The translations under genes and the position numbers were made by a program. From NCBI GenBank assembly GCA_020796225.1, contig CM036774.1, forward strand, positions 27,990,791 through 28,054,790: a stretch of DNA of 64,000 nucleotides, given 5' to 3'. The DNA is from Arion vulgaris. Taxonomy: Eukaryota > Mollusca > Gastropoda > Stylommatophora > Arionidae. The notes below the pieces were generated by a model. It saw only the letters and a program-made list of their open reading frames with translations. It was not told the origin of the DNA and searched no databases. This document shows, piece after piece, positions 20,540 to 32,224 of this stretch. Each line of letters starts with the position of its first letter. The stretch's first letter is position 1.

Positions 20540-21415
20540 CATTGTGCAATCACAGAATAATCATAGTTGGGTCACAGAATGTCATAGTCGGATCACAGAA
20601 TTATAGACGTCTCAGAATGTCCAGTCAGAATGTCATAGCGGGTCACAGAATGATCTCAGTCGGGCACAGAATGCTCATAGTCGGGTCACAAATGATCTCG
20701 AAGTCGGGCACAGAATGCTCATAGTCGGGTCACAGAATGATCTCAGTCGGGCCACAGAATAATCATAGTCGGGTCACAGAATGATCTCAGTCGGGCACAG
20801 AATGCTCTATAGTCGGTCACAGAATGATCTCAGTCGGGTCACAGAAGGTCATAGTTGGGTCACAGAATAATCATAGTTGGATCACAGAATGCTTATAGAC
20901 GTGTCACAGAATGATCTCAATCGGGTCATAGAATGATCATAGACCGTCACAGAATGATCTCAGTCGGGTCACAGAATATCGTAGTCGGGCTCTTACAGAA
21001 TGATCATAGTCAGGTCACAGAATGCTTATCAGACGTGTCACAGAATGATCTCAATCGGGTCTAGAATGATCAGTGACGCGTCACAGAATGATCTCAGTCG
21101 GGTCACAGAATGATCTCAGTCGGGTCACAGAATGATCATATTCGCGTCACAGAATGATCTCAGTCGGGTCACAGAATGATCTCAGTCGGGTCACAGAATG
21201 ATCTCAGTCAGGTCACAGAATGATCTCAGTCGGGTCACAGAATGACTCATAGTCGGGTCACAGAATGATCAGTGGAAGAAATTAGTGGTCACAGAATGAT
21301 CATAGAGGTCACAGAATGATCTCAGTCGGGTCACAGAATGATCTCAGTCAGGTCACAGAATGATCTCAGTCGGGTCACAGAATGCTCATAGTTCGGGTCA
21401 CAAAGATCATATGCG
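20540..21415. repeat. 22-bp minisatellite
   Basis: About 38 copies of GTCGGGTCACAGAATGATCT plus CA, often alternating with a CATA variant. Confidence 0.9.
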
Positions 21416-21714
21416 CGTGGTCTTCTTCTTTGCGTTCGTTCTTTGCGACCAATTTTAATCACACTTTGTGATATGTTTGATCTTGCCAAGAACATGTATA
21501 CGTTGCACATTGGTTTGGTAGACCCCTAAACGCATAGACTTCTACACGTTTAGGACATGTGCATCCGATTTCAGCCAAATCTCCTTAGTCGTCTCTTACG
21601 ACATGCGTGGCAGCTAAAAGTGGTTCTGTTCTTTATACCCCAAATTTGGGCCCCGGTAACCACTCCGGCGGTCACGTGGTCAATATCCACAGACATGATG
21701 TCATCAGAACACCT
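21416..21714. other. unique spacer, possibly a retroposon remnant
   Basis: Non-repetitive DNA with the small hairpin GTCGTCTCTTACGAC near 21590 (5-bp arms) and TTTGGGCCCCGG near 21645. The hairpin word looks familiar from conserved SINE domains, but I cannot verify that. No gene. Confidence 0.25.
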
Positions 21715-22155
21715 AGCTCTGTTAACACACAATCACCAATTCAACATCACATTACCGGAGAACATCACATTACAGATAACATCACATTACAGATAACATC
21801 ACATTACCAATTAACATACATTACCAGGAACATAACATTACCAATTCAACATCACATTACCAGGAGAACATAATTACTAGATAACATCACATTAGCAATT
21901 CAACATCACATTACCAGGAGAACATAACATTACCAGGAGAACATCACATTACTAGGATAACATCACATTACTAGGATAACATCACATTACCAATTCAACA
22001 TCACATTACTTAGATAACATCACATTACTAGGATAACATAACATTACCAGGAGAACATCACATTACTAGGATAACATCACATTACTAGGATAACATCACA
22101 TTACTAGGATAACATCACATTACCAAGAGAACATCACATTACCAAGAGAACATAT
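21715..22155. repeat. 19-21-bp minisatellite
   Basis: Repeats of AACATCACATTACCAGGAG and AACATCACATTACTAGGAT. Confidence 0.9.
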
Positions 22156-22319
22156 TAAACACCAGAAATATATGATCACCATCCTGTATATAACACAAAA
22201 AAACACCAGAAATCGTTCGCTTTGTTTCATGTACCTACTTTCTAAAAGTACATTACTTTGTGTTTCCATTTATAACTAGTTTTGTTCATTGTTAACAAAG
22301 TGAAAACGTTGAACGGATT

Positions 22320-22715
22320 TTAAAATAAACGTTAGAACGACATTGTTAACAAAGTAAGAAATTAGAACGACATTGAACAAAGTGAGAAGTAGAACGGACA
22401 TTGTTAACAAGTAAGAAAACGTTAGAACGGACATTGTTAACAAGTAGGAAAACGTTAGAACGGACATTGTTAACAAAGTGAGAAGGAAACGACATTGTTA
22501 ACAAGAAGAAACGGACATTGTTAACAAAGTGAGAAAACGTTAGAACGGACATTGTTAACAAAGTAGGAAACGTTAGAACGACATTGTTAACAAAGTTGAG
22601 AAAAGTAGAACGACATTGTTAACAAAGTTAGGAAAACATTAGAACCGACATTGTTAACCAAGTGAGGAAAATGTTACAACCGACATTGTTAACAAAGTTA
22701 GGAAAACGTTAGAAA
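22320..22715. repeat. 31-34-bp minisatellite
   Basis: About 12 degenerate copies of ACATTGTTAACAAAGTGAGA plus AAACGTTAGAACGG. Confidence 0.9.
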
Positions 22716-22784
22716 GGAAATTTAACAAAAGAATGAATGTGACTCTTTAGAAATAAAAGAACTATAAAAATGATGGACGTCAAC

Positions 22785-22788
22785 TGAT

Positions 22789-22829
<41 letters not shown>
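22785..22829. repeat. (TC)n microsatellite
   Basis: About 40 bp of TC dinucleotides. Confidence 0.9.
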
Positions 22830-22831
<2 letters not shown>

Positions 22832-23056
22832 CTTGTAACTTCGGATATTTAACCTGCAAGCCGTTTACTCATCTTCAGTTCATTTGGAGCCAGTGCTTGT
22901 CCTTCGGGTCGTGTCGATTCACCGGACGTACTGAAACTCCATCTTCGAAGAACAATCCTACAAGAAAGTAACCTACTGCGATGTAAAACCATACAAGATC
23001 TCCGACTGCTGCCAACGAACCACATTACATGGATATCTGAAACCTCTGCCCTATGT
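22830..23056. other. unique DNA, nothing recognised
   Basis: One plus frame is open for about 70 codons here, but I recognise no family. It ends at the hAT terminus at 23057. Confidence 0.3.
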
Positions 23057-23225
23057 GCAGTGCCGGATTAAGCTAGCGCGGGGACTTTAGCAAATTTTAG
23101 CGCGGGGCCCTAGGTTTTGTATGATAATAAAACACAACTTTTACAAAAAAAAAACTTGTCTCGACTTAATGTGAGCAAATTTAGAGATACTACTAGACAA
23201 ATCAATTTCTCTAAGTAAATTACAT

Positions 23226-23436
23226 AGCTCGCCTGCCCAGCGTGTTCGTAGCGTGTTGGACTGCGGGTGACTAGCCCTCTGTGAGTGCGTGTTCAATTTC
23301 GCGGGCTGGCAGAAAAGTCACAGGTTCCCCAGATTCACGGTGTTCTTGGCATCGAACCGAAGGGTTACGATGTCCATGGCACCGATCCGAAGAGCTGAAA
23401 GCTCATGTGCTTCTGGATCGGAATTTTTTTTTTTAA
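23226..23436 (+). mobile_element. tRNA-derived SINE with 13-bp target duplication
   Basis: The 211-bp insert is flanked by AAGTAAATTACAT at 23213-23225 and 23437-23449. The head has an A-box-like TAGCGTGTTGG and a B-box-like GTTCAATTTC at the spacing of a Pol III promoter. A body with two ACCGAAGGG/ACCGATCCG-type words follows, then a T-rich tail. A second, head-truncated copy in reverse orientation lies at 50001-50165. Confidence 0.8.
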
Positions 23437-23638
23437 AAGTAAATTACATTTAATGTTCATTAATGTGATGCTATTTAGACGATCTTGTCCCATCATGTTC
23501 CTTAACTCACTTTTATACGCTTTAATGTCGAAAAAGAACGTTCTCTGCTGAAGTTAGTTAATGTGTGCTTGTAAGCCGTGCTATTTCCCACTCATGTTGC
23601 TGGCATTGCCATAGCTTTGACCAAGACAGTCTTTGATA

Positions 23639-23917
23639 TCAATGCCATTTTTCTTTTATAAAACCAAATAAGCTTTGTCCGAGTTGTTCAGCAGTATGAC
23701 CTTCCATATCCAAGAACTTGACAAACCTTTCCACTGGTCCAGATGGTAACACATAGCACACTATTAGAGTGAGTTGGTCTACATGCAAAATGTCTGGAGT
23801 AGAGTCCAGTTTGTAGAGATGTTTAAGAGCACGTATTGTTTCATATAGATAGGCAGACGACACGGTATTATTATCCACCAGCAAAGAGTGGTTGTAAAAC
23901 CTAATCATGACGACCAA
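23639..23917 (-). pseudogene. hAT transposase fragment (DUF4371-like)
   Basis: The frame contains STPDILHVDQLT, LPSGPVERFVKF and DMEGHTAEQLGQSL. These are characteristic of the DUF4371 part of hAT-type transposases and their domesticated relatives (ZMYM1/SCAND-like proteins). Beyond the stop, other frames continue with words like GQSYGNASNMSGK towards 23500. In an intact element this would be part of a DDE-type cut-and-paste transposase. The fragment lacks both ends and is frameshifted. Confidence 0.8.
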
Positions 23918-23949
23918 GAAACGTAGTGAAGACTAACATTTATATTTGA

Positions 23950-24612
23950 ATACACAATAAACAAAATTAATGTCAACTGCAAAATGCTCAACTAACATCC
24001 AAGTAAACAATGAAGAACTCCAATGTGTAGAGAGCTACGAATACATGGGTTCAATAATTAACAATGACGGTGCCTGCTCAAAAGAGATCTCAAGAAGATT
24101 GGCAATAGCAATCAAGAAGTTAAACACAATGAAGAACATGTGGCAAAGCACCTGCAAAATACTAAAATTAAAAATATTGAGAACATGCATTTTTCCAGTG
24201 GCTACCTATGGTTGTGAATCATTGACTATTACACAAACAACAAGAATGAAATTCCAGTCCTTCGAAACTAAATGCTACAGAAAGATCCTACGAATACCAT
24301 GGATAGAAAAAAGAAAGAACAGTGATGTCCTGAAAGAACTAAATGTTAAAGAGAATTGGCTGATAAACAAAATACTATACAGAAAAATTACATACTTTGG
24401 TCACATCAAGCGTCACGATGGCCTGGAAGAACAATACTAGAGGGCAGGGTCCCAGAACGCAGAGGTAGACCAAGAAGAAGATGGCTTCAAGATATTAAAG
24501 AAACCATGAATATGACCATCGGCGAAGAAGATGAACTGGCTAGAGACAGAATGAATTTCAGATGTGCTGCAAAGATTACAACGTACTATAAAGGACACGC
24601 ACCTTGATGATG
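23950..24612 (+). pseudogene. LINE reverse transcriptase C-terminal fragment
   Basis: Begins near motif TKLMS and continues ESYEYMGSIINNDG, ATYGCESLTITQT and CYRKILRIPW, then after a one-base shift near 24430 ILEGRVPERRGRPRRRW. These are the thumb and C-terminal signatures of RTE/endonuclease-bearing LINEs. It ends in a TGATGATGATG tail at about 24605-24617, then an array. It is 5'-truncated with no RT catalytic core, so a dead copy. The exact clade is not assigned. Confidence 0.85.
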
Positions 24613-24624
24613 ATGTGATCAGGT

Positions 24625-25145
24625 CTAGACAATTTAGTCACAGTGTGATCGAGTGTAGTCAGTTTAGTCACAGCATGATCAAGTCTAGGGACAATTTAGT
24701 CACAGTGTGATCGAGTGTAAATCAATTTAGTCACAGTGAGATCGAGTTTAGTCAGTTTAGTCACAGCATGATCAAGTCTAGGGGCAATTTAGTCACAGTG
24801 AGATCGAGTGTAATCAATTTAGTCACAGTGAGATTGAGCGTAATCAGTTTAGTCACAGTGAGATATAGTGTAGTCGGTTTAGTCACAGTGAGATCGAGTG
24901 TAATCAGTTTAGTCACAGTGAGATCGAGTGTAGTCAGTTTAGTCACAGTGAGATCGAGTGTAATCAATTTAGTCACAGTGTGATCGAGTGTAGTCAGTTT
25001 AGTCACAGTGAGATCGAGTGTAATCAGTTTAGTCACAGTGTGATCGAGTGTAGTCACAGTGTGATCGAGTGTAGTCAGTTTAGTCACAGTGAGATCGAGT
25101 GTAGTCAGTTTAGTCACAGTGTGATCGAGTGTAGTTAGTTTAGAC
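24625..25145. repeat. 30-bp minisatellite
   Basis: About 17 copies of TTTAGTCACAGTGAGATCGA plus GTGTAGTCAG. The array starts directly after the LINE tail. Confidence 0.95.
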
Positions 25146-25336
25146 TACTCTCTGTCGGACATCTCCAGACAATGAAAGAGGAAACTATGGACTCTTGAAT
25201 TGACAGAATTTGTCACGCTCGATACGATACATTAACATTGCTAATTAGAGACAGCCACTTCGAGAGATAAATAAATATTTATGTATCTAAGCTGTCCCAC
25301 TTTTCTAAAGATTTTAGAAAAGTCAATGGGGACTAA

Positions 25337-25498
25337 CAGTGGTGACTCGTCATTAAGGGCCAGTGGGACCGGGCCCACCAAAAATAATGTATAACGTGTA
25401 TTTATTATTTTATAAATTAAAATATACCAACCAAAATCCATGATTTATCCGGAAAAAATGTCTGGCCCACCAACAAAAATGATCACGAGCCGCCACTG
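25337..25498. mobile_element. hAT-type MITE with perfect 8-bp target duplication
   Basis: A 162-bp element with imperfect terminal inverted repeats, CAGTGGTGACTCGT at the left and the complement of CAGTGGCGGCTCGTG at the right. Internal GGGCCCACC/GGCCCACC words lie close to each end. GGGACTAA flanks it exactly on both sides (25329-25336 and 25499-25506), the signature of hAT transposition. It has no coding capacity. Confidence 0.9.
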
Positions 25499-25564
25499 GG
25501 GACTAATATAGTAATATAAGAGTTTTACTCTTGGAGTAAAGTGATCTAACGAAGACAATAAAAA

Positions 25565-27275
25565 CTCATCAAATTCTACGTACACACCAAGAAGAGCATG
25601 ACCAACTTCTCTACGTACACACCAAGAAGAGCATGAACAACTTCTTCTACGTACACACCAAGAAGAGCATGAACAACTTCCTCTACGTACACATCAAGAA
25701 GAGCATGAACAACTTCTACGTACACACCAAGAAGAGCATGAACAACTTCTTCTACGTACACACCAAGAAGAGCATGAACAACTTCCTCTACGTACACACC
25801 AAGAAGAGCATGAACAACTTCTACGTACACACCAAGAAGAGCATGAACAACTTCCTCTACGTACACATCAAGAAGAGCATGAATAACATCTACGTACACA
25901 CCAAGAAGAGCATGAACAACTTCTTCTACGTACACACCAAGAAGAGCATGAACAACTTCTACGTACACACCAAGAAGAGCATGAACAACTTCTACGTACA
26001 CATCAAGAAGAGCATGAATAACATCTACGTACACACCAAGAAGAGCATGACCAACTTCTCTACGTACACACCAAGAAGAGCATGAACAACTTCTACGTAC
26101 ACACCAAGAAGAGCATGAACAACTTCTTCTACGTACACACCAAGAAGAGCATGAACAACTTCTTCTACGTACACACCAAGAAGAGCATGAACAACTTCTA
26201 CGTACACACCAAGAAGAGCATGAACAACTTCTACGTACACACCAAGAAGAGCATGAACAACTTCTTCTACGTACACACCAAGAAGAGCATGAACAACTTC
26301 TCTACGACACACCAAGAAGAGCATGAACAACTACTACACATCAAGAAGAGCATGAACAACTTCTACCGTACACACAAGAAGAGCATGAACAACTTCTTCT
26401 ACGTACACACCAAGAAGAGCATGAACAACTTCTACGTACACACCAAGAAGAGCATGAACAACTTCTTCTACGTACACACCAAGAAGAGCATGAACAACTT
26501 CTTCTACGTACACACCAAGAAGAGCATGAACAACTTCTTTACGTACACACAAGAAGAGCATGAACAACTTCTTCTACGTACACACCAAGAAGAGCATGAC
26601 CAACTTCTCTACGTACACACCAAGAAGAGCATGAACAACTTCTACGTACACACCAAGAAGAGCATGAACAACTTCTTCTACGTACACACCAAGAAGAGCA
26701 TGAACAACTTCCTCTACGTACACACCAAGAAGAGCATGAACAATCTTCTACGTAACACCAAGAAGAGCATGAACAACTTCTTCTACGTACACACCAAGAA
26801 GAGCATGACCAACTTCTCTACGTACACACCAAGAAGAGCATGAACAACTTCTCTATGTACACACCAAGAAGAGCATGACCAACTTCTCTACGTACACACC
26901 AAGAAGAGCATGAACAACTTCTTCTACGTACACACCAAGAAGAGCATGAACAACTTCTTCTACGTACACACCAAGAAGAGCATGAACAACTTCTTCTACG
27001 TACACACCAAGAAGAGCATGAACAACTCTCTACGTACACACCAAGAAGAGCATGAACAACTTCTTCTACGTACACACCAAGAAGAGCATGAACAACTTCC
27101 TCTACGTACACACCAAGAAGAGCATGAACAACTTCTTCTACGTACACACCAAGAAGAGCATGAACAACTTCTACGTACACATCAAGAAGAGCATGAACAA
27201 CTTCTTCTACGTACACACCAAGAAGAGCATGAACAACTTCTTCTACGTACACATCAAGAAGAGCATGATTGTACA
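25565..27275. repeat. 33/36-bp minisatellite
   Basis: About 48 copies of CACACCAAGAAGAGCATGAA plus CAACTTCTACGTA, with an optional TTC that makes 36 bp. Both lengths are multiples of three, so open frames run in both directions. These are not judged to be genes. Confidence 0.95.
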
Positions 27276-27389
27276 CAAGATGAACAAAGATGCTAGTATC
27301 TATTTATAGCAAACATTTTCATGTCTGGTCGAGAGCAGAGGTAGGAGAACAATGTTGAACAACGTATCTTTTGTACAAACAGATGTGTG

Positions 27390-27612
27390 GTCAGCGATGT
27401 TGTAGTGGTACAGTGATGTTGTAGTGGTACACGATTTGTAGTGGTACAATAAGATGTTGTAGTGGTACAGCGATGTGTAGTGGTACAGGATTTGTGTGAG
27501 CGATGTTGTAGTGGTACAGCGATGTTATAGTGGTACAGCGATGTTGTAGTGGTACAGCGATGTTGTAGTGGTACAGCGATGTTGTAGTGGTACAGCGATG
27601 TTGTAGAGATGA
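27390..27612. repeat. 19-bp minisatellite
   Basis: About 11 copies of GATGTTGTAGTGGTACAGC. Confidence 0.9.
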
Positions 27613-27845
27613 ACTGAATGTTGACACCAACACTGAAGTTTCTCCGTTAGTCTGCTCCAGTCGTCTAGTTTAAGCACTGGGTCACCCTACGTTAGAGAGA
27701 TCAGCAACAACTACCAGGTGCAGAGTAGAATTCGAGTAGACAATTTGCGTAAAAGCTTACAGTTCACATGCGATTTCTGTTGTCAGAGTAGGAACTAACA
27801 TCAATAGACTGTTCTGTGTATAGTCGCTTTCACGATTTAGTCAAT

Positions 27846-28085
27846 CAAGTCCAAAGAAATATCGGTAAAATGTGCACACTTTTCCTGTACATAAATATTG
27901 GTACAATGTGCACACTTTGTCGGTACAGAAATATCGGTACAATTTGCACACTTTGTCGGTACAGAAATATCGGTACAATGTGCACACTTTGTTGGTACAG
28001 AAATAGAGGTACAATGTGCACACTTTGTCGGTACAGAAATAGAGGTAAAATGTGCACACTTTGTCGGTACAGAAATATCTTGCAC
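27846..28085. repeat. 36-bp minisatellite (copy A)
   Basis: Six copies of GGTACAATGTGCACACTTTG plus TCGGTACAGAAATATC. Confidence 0.95.
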
Positions 28086-28142
28086 TTTGGAGTTCTCTGG
28101 GGATTAAAACACGTTAGACGGACAATGATATCCTTGAGAAAA

Positions 28143-28255
28143 TGTTATGTTGTACACAAACTAAAGTTATGTTGTACACAAACTAAAGTTATGTTGTACA
28201 CAAACTAATGTTACGTTGTACACAAACTAATGTTATGTTGTAGACAAACTAATGC
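28143..28255. repeat. 22-bp minisatellite (copy A)
   Basis: Five copies of GTTATGTTGTACACAAACTA plus AA. The equivalent array in copy B has about ten. Confidence 0.9.
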
Positions 28256-28571
28256 TTAGAATAAGGTTACGGTTTGTCTCTGGATGACAAGTGAGTAAAT
28301 ACATTTATAGAAGAAGACACATCAGTCGGTTTGTATCATGCAGTATAATTGCAGCATTATAAGTGCAACAATATAATTGCAACGTTATAACTGCAACAAT
28401 ATAATTGGAACATTGAGAAAGAACGTCAAACGGTCATCAGACAATTCCAAAAATAGTTTGGGTCCTCTAGGCGCGTATGAGACTGGTTTCTAAATAAAAA
28501 GTTTGATTTCTTTAACTGACATCATGATACATTGCAACTAAGCAGATGTGGTACAATAAAGGGAGGTTCCA

Positions 28572-28747
28572 GTCTGTGAAGTCTTACCATTAGACTACAT
28601 CTGTACAATCTCCAGTCTGTGAAGTCTTACCATTAGACTACATCTGTACAATCTCCAGTCTGTGAAGTCTTACCATTAGACTACATCTGTACAATCTCCA
28701 GTCTGTGAAGTCTTACCATTAGACTACATCTGTACAATCTCCAGTTT
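28572..28747. repeat. 43-bp minisatellite (copy A)
   Basis: Four copies containing CAGTCTGTGAAGTCTTACCA and GACTACATCTGTACAATCTC. Copy B has two. Confidence 0.95.
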
Positions 28748-28751
28748 CATA

Positions 28752-29132
<381 letters not shown>

Positions 29133-29257
29133 TAGCAGCAACCTACATGTTGACATTTCATGTAGGCCTTGCCAGCTCATGCGCTTGGTTGTGGTTTTAA
29201 AGCTAACAAATTTTACAGGCCGTGTAGCTAATCCCACGCCCTGCCATTAATACACGT

Positions 29258-29645
29258 TAGTACACATTAGTACACATAAGTACACATTAGTACACATGAG
29301 TAACATTAGTACACATGAGTACACTTAGTACACAATAAGTACACATTAGTACACATAGTAACAGTACACATGGAGTACACATGAGTACACATGAGTAGAC
29401 ATGAGTACACATTAGTACACATTAGTAGACATGAGTACACATGAGTACACATTAGTACACATTAGTACACATTAGTACACATGAGTACACATTAGTACAC
29501 ATAAGTACATATTAGTACACATTAGTAGACATGAGTACACATAAGTACACATAAGTACACATTAGTACACATAAGTACACATTAGTACACATGAGTACAC
29601 ATGAGTACACATTAGTACACATTAGTACACATTAGTACACATGAA
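29258..29645. repeat. 10-bp minisatellite (copy A)
   Basis: About 38 copies of ACACATTAGT and ACACATGAGT variants. Confidence 0.95.
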
Positions 29646-29711
29646 TGGTTTTAGTGTAAAAACAAAGAGAAAGAAAGAGAGATATAAATTTTGTTTATCA
29701 ACACCAGTTTT

Positions 29712-29902
29712 TGGTAGCCATTCAGAAATCACATGCTAGCAATCGTAATTGTTGTGTTTGTAGTCATTCAGAAATCACATGCTAGCAATCGTAATTGTTG
29801 TGTTTGTAGTCATTCAGAAATCACATGCTAGCAATCGTAATTGTTGTGTTTGTAGCCATTCAGAAATCACATGCTAGCAATCGTCGTTGTTGTGTTTGTA
29901 GT
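29712..29902. repeat. 46-bp minisatellite (copy A)
   Basis: Four copies containing CATTCAGAAATCACATGCTA and GCAATCGTAATTGTTGTG. Copy B retains essentially one. Confidence 0.9.
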
Positions 29903-29904
29903 TA

Positions 29905-30440
29905 GTCATGACTCTCATGCTAGCAATCGTTATTGTTCCATTCAATGGAACTGACCATTTGGGAGCTCGCGATGTCCAGGTCACAGTCATCCGATTATGT
30001 TCCTCTGATGATCGAAGTCAATGTTCTCTAGAGAATCGTTTTATTTCGTTACATGGTACCTATGACTTCATGAACTCAACACACTACATTCTATTCCCCT
30101 TAGTACTTTCTCTTCTCATACTCCATATTCTATATGTGTATATGTTAAGTGCATATAAGTTATATATATTTGATTTTTATTGTTTCTTTCTTTTCCACTT
30201 CTAGTTTTTTTGCATTATTTTGTTATTTGTTTTTAGTCACAGATTTTCATTTTAGGACACCATTATGATGTTTCTGTCGTAGTCTATATGTAGTGTACTG
30301 TGAAATAATTCGTCGCTTCTGTTGTTTCGTGTGCTTGATAAAGGTCTTTGGTCGAAACGTTGCTGTGTATTGTTATTGTTTTTGTATTTTGTAAAATTAC
30401 AGTACTTTGTTATTACGTGTTTCGCTATTGTTGTGTATTC
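29905..30440 (+). pseudogene. Penelope-like GIY-YIG tail fragment (copy A)
   Basis: The frame reads GARDVQVTVIRLCSSDDRSQ and SLENRFISLHGT, the C-terminal half of the same GIY-YIG domain seen at 4.9-5.1 kb, keeping the LEN glutamate but lacking both motif tyrosines. A similar AT-rich tail follows with the TTGATAA/GAAACG motif at 30334-30362. It is a short 5'-truncated copy. Confidence 0.75.
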
Positions 30441-30529
30441 ACCATTTTGATTTTAGTTTATATTTCCACGAACGTGATTACGTTCTGCAGAAACTAATAT
30501 TCTCTCAATAAATGTTGACTCAATGTTTC

Positions 30530-30716
30530 TGTGTGCTCCTTCATGAACTCTGTGTGCTCCTTCATGAACTCTGAACTCTGTATGCTCCTTCATGAACTCT
30601 GAACTCTATGTGCTCCTTCATGAACTCTGAACTCTGTGTGCTCCTTCATGAACTCTGAACTCTGTGTGCTCCTTCATGAACTCTGAACTCTGTGTGCTCC
30701 TTCATGAACTCTGAAC
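30530..30716. repeat. 28-bp minisatellite (copy A)
   Basis: Seven copies of TGTGCTCCTTCATGAACTCT plus GAACTCTG. The array abuts and partly overlaps the candidate exon. Confidence 0.9.
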
Positions 30717-30910
30717 AATCTCATGTTGTAAGACCCTCCAAAAAAACTGCAGAATTTGGAAATCTGTCTTCGCTTGAAAACTGTCAGAGCCAGAATGAGG
30801 AAGCAGACGACGTATAGAATTATAAGAACAAGATAATCAGCTGACGTTACAGCATTAGCTACTGTCATCTTGGTTGTCATTTGATTGTGTTTGCTTTCTG
30901 GAATCATTTA
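30716..30910 (-). CDS. candidate first coding exon of a membrane protein (SLC5-like, tentative), copy A
   Basis: On the minus strand CTGTTTCAG is followed by TAAATG, a plausible splice acceptor three bases before an ATG at 30905-30907. The frame encodes a hydrophilic start, then VTSADYLVLIILYVVCFLIL (one membrane helix), KRRQISKF and FFGGSYNM. A polar N-terminus, one helix, a basic loop and a GG-containing segment resemble the first helix of SLC5/SGLT sodium-solute symporters, but the resemblance is short. No convincing donor is visible (a weak GGGTCTTA near 30730). The frame then runs into the 28-bp array. It could instead be a gene fragment. The copy in the second duplicate differs by one residue, Val to Leu. 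Confidence 0.35.
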
Positions 30911-31382
30911 CTGAAACAGTTACACATTATTATTATGGTAACAATCTGATGTTTATGTTTTTATTGCTGTTAGCAACTAGTCCTTTACAATGACAGCAAC
31001 TGATGTGTCAATATTTAATGATTTAACTATGTACATTATGTTGTTGTAGACGTCTGGGGCTTAGCGGTAGTGAACTCGATCACAACCCAAGAGTATCTGG
31101 TTCAAACACCGTGGAGGGCAATTTGGAAGAAAATTTGTTCCTTGATTTTGTGAACGGTAAAAATAGACCTCACCGTTCAGAAAGCAATGTCACACTACTG
31201 AACGTATAAGGGTAGCCTAGAACATCAACGACTCGTTTACTATGGTCATGTATGATCATAACGTCATGTAAAGGATATGCCACGACTTGTCATGTGTAAC
31301 ATACTTTCTGTTGTCAAACTGCTAGTGAAGGTACAATTGATATTAATTTGCAATGTGAACCAATTACTGCACAAGATTACGA
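30911..31382. other. unique DNA between exon candidate and 37-bp array (copy A)
   Basis: No gene seen. On the minus strand this would be the 5' intron or upstream region of the candidate exon. It contains the tRNA-like phrase GGTTCAAACACC near 31099, without a closing acceptor stem that I can find. Confidence 0.3.
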
Positions 31383-32058
31383 GTTACTTTAGATCGAATC
31401 TTGGACTAGTCAGCCACGAATTACTTTATCTGGAATCTTGGACTAGTCAGCCACGAGTTACTTTATCTGGTAATCTTGGACTAGTCAGCCACGAGTTACT
31501 TTATCTTGTAATCTTGGACTAGTCAGCCACGAGTTACTTTATCTGCAATCTTGGACTAGTCAGCCACGAGTTACTTTATCTTGTAATCTTGGTCTAGTCA
31601 GCCACGAGTTACTTTATCTTGTAATCTTGGACTAGTCAGCCACGAGTTACTTTATCTTGTAATCTTGGACTAGTCAGCCACGAGTTACTTTATCTTGTAA
31701 TCTTGGACTAGTCAGCCACGAGTTACTTTATCTGGTAATCTTGGACTAGTCAGCCACGAGTTACTTTATCTTGTAATCTTGGACTAGTCAACCACGAATT
31801 ACTTTATCTTGTAATCTTGGACTAGTCAGCCACGAGTTACTTTATCTTGTAATCTTGGACTAGTCAACCACGAATTACTTTATCTGGTAATCTTGGACTA
31901 GTCAGCCACGAGTTACTTTATCTTGTAATCTTGGACTAGTCAGCCACGAGTTACTTTATCTTGTAATCTTAGACTAGTCAGCCACGAGTTACTTTATCTT
32001 GTAATTTTGGACTAGTCAGCCACGAGTTACTTTATCTGGTAATCTTGGACTAGTCATT
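31383..32058. repeat. 37-38-bp minisatellite (copy A)
   Basis: About 18 copies of CGAGTTACTTTATCTTGTAA plus TCTTGGACTAGTCAGCCA. CTAGT words are very regular. Copy B has about 12. Confidence 0.95.
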
Positions 32059-32224
32059 TGATGGAAACCTGTAATAATTGAAAACAAGAAATAAAAGCAT
32101 TGTCAACGACCAAATATCGCACACAAATCGTCTTAGTTCTAACATAATCTCTTCTAACAACCTGTCTCCATCTCAGATGATTGTCATTTAAAAACATGCC
32201 TTTTTGTCAGATAATATTAATACA

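Larger units (their letters stand above)
23057..23939 (-). mobile_element. hAT transposon relic (3' part)
   Basis: The minus-strand transposase fragment runs towards a terminus at 23057 reading CAGTGCCGGATTA on the + strand, a hAT-like end followed by GCGGGG and GGGGCCC runs. A SINE interrupts it at 23226-23436. The other end is missing; a LINE tail begins at about 23950. No 8-bp target duplication can be paired because only one end survives. Confidence 0.7.

Noticed and set aside
23226..23310. tRNA gene
   Set aside because: A- and B-box-like signals are present, but no closing acceptor stem or anticodon arm can be drawn. Flanking duplications show a SINE.
25576..27309. MNNFYVHTKKS-type repeat protein
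   Set aside because: Monomer lengths of 33 and 36 bp keep phase by arithmetic. Both strands are open and small indels switch phase.
31095..31115. tRNA-like GGTTCAAACACC
   Set aside because: A B-box word alone, with no cloverleaf around it; also present in the duplicate copy.
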